From positions 1-13,316 of the forward strand of contig JARHYV010000188.1 in assembly GCA_029258495.1 (NCBI GenBank): DNA of 13,316 bases, given 5' to 3'. Both the position numbers and the translations under genes were made by a program. Of this stretch, positions 12,945 to 13,316 are shown in pieces; position 1 is the first letter of the stretch; each line of letters starts with the position of its first letter. The notes under the pieces are model-generated. The model had not been told where the DNA came from. It did not search any database and worked only from the letters and a program-made list of their open reading frames with translations. This stretch comes from Faecousia sp. Its GTDB lineage: Bacteria; Bacillota; Clostridia; Oscillospirales; Oscillospiraceae.

Positions 12945-13316
12945 GTTCGGAGAAAAAGGTAACCTGGCGGGAAACGGCCAGCTGCTCCCGAAGGGCCTAT
13001 GGTCTGCTGCATCGGGAGTTCCCCGGGCTGATCGCCGCCGTGACCTCTGCGCAGACCGCTGCGGCGGTGTGTCCCTATGTGGCCATCTGGTTCTCGGCGC
13101 AGATCATCAATGAACTGGCAGGGCCGCGCCGTCCGGAGATGCTCTGGCGTCTGGTGCTTGCATCGCTGTGCAGCGCACTGGTTCTGGGGACCCTGTCCAA
13201 AGCCCTGCGGGCGTGGTCTGTTCGGATGCAGAACCGCTTTATTTTCAGCCGTCAGAAGGTCTATACGGATAAGCTGCTGTCCATGGACTATGAGGATGTG
13301 GACAAGGCAGAGGTGC
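12941..13316 (+). CDS. Second ABC exporter half-transporter, N-terminal part (cut by window edge)
   Basis: An open frame starts at the ATG overlapping the previous stop and runs off the window, giving 125 residues. A GGGGAGGGAG purine run (12926-12935) precedes it. After MSSEKKVTWRETASCSRRAY come a hydrophobic segment (about 28-60, with FPGLIAAVTSAQTAAAVCPY and IWFSAQIINELAG), a second one (68-85, LWRLVLASLCSALVLGTLSK), then RMQNRFIFSRQKVYTDKLLSMDYEDVDKAEV. The last phrase is the coupling-helix region typical of ABC exporter membrane domains, where an outer helix is followed by a motif like 'kllsmDy...e'. It is the likely heterodimer partner of the upstream half-transporter. Whether its ATPase domain is intact or degenerate cannot be seen here. 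Confidence 0.85.
   Translation, partial: MSSEKKVTWRETASCSRRAYGLLHREFPGLIAAVTSAQTAAAVCPYVAIWFSAQIINELAGPRRPEMLWRLVLASLCSALVLGTLSKALRAWSVRMQNRFIFSRQKVYTDKLLSMDYEDVDKAEV

Overview
The window reads as chromosomal DNA of a Gram-positive gut-type clostridium. It has GC-rich codon use, strong AGGAGG-type ribosome sites, TTG starts, and GHKL/LytTR and YitT genes typical of Clostridia. An Oscillospiraceae/Ruminococcaceae host is my guess; no marker gene fixes it. All genes are on the + strand.

Region 1 (about 42-7892) is one heme-uptake operon of seven genes. A near-consensus sigma-A promoter (42-70) is followed by three copies of the palindrome GTTAGT-N4-ACTAAC (80-99, 192-209, 225-242), probably operators for a metal-responsive repressor. 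The genes are: a small membrane-anchored beta-sandwich protein (277-768); a secreted protein with one NEAT-like heme-binding module (829-1764); a 787-residue membrane-anchored protein with three such modules (1873-4236); a Shp-like membrane-anchored heme-binding protein (4223-5131); and an IsdE/HtsA-type lipoprotein (5118-6029), permease (6026-7030) and ATPase (7020-7805). A strong terminator (7841-7892) closes the unit. The order NEAT surface protein, Shp, HtsABC matches the streptococcal shr-shp-hts(sia)ABC operon, but the surface proteins differ. Their modules carry a conserved Ser-Met-Cys motif, and membrane helices rather than sortase signals hold them. The implied flow is from the secreted hemophore and multi-module receptor to Shp-like protein, IsdE-like lipoprotein and ABC importer.

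Region 2 (7893-9611) holds two single genes: a YitT-family membrane protein (8055-8924), and a 137-residue coiled-coil protein (9125-9538) with its own promoter, a possibly structured leader and a terminator.

Region 3 (9616-13316) is a signalling and export cassette. A LytTR response regulator (9674-10366) is followed by a GHKL histidine kinase with no membrane sensor (10379-11041) and a terminator (11073-11102). Next come an MsbA-like ABC exporter half (11133-12944) and the start of a second half-transporter (12941 to the window edge). Two 13-bp direct repeats 21 bp apart (11046-11079), between the kinase and exporter genes, have the geometry of a LytTR binding site. The regulator therefore probably controls the exporter.
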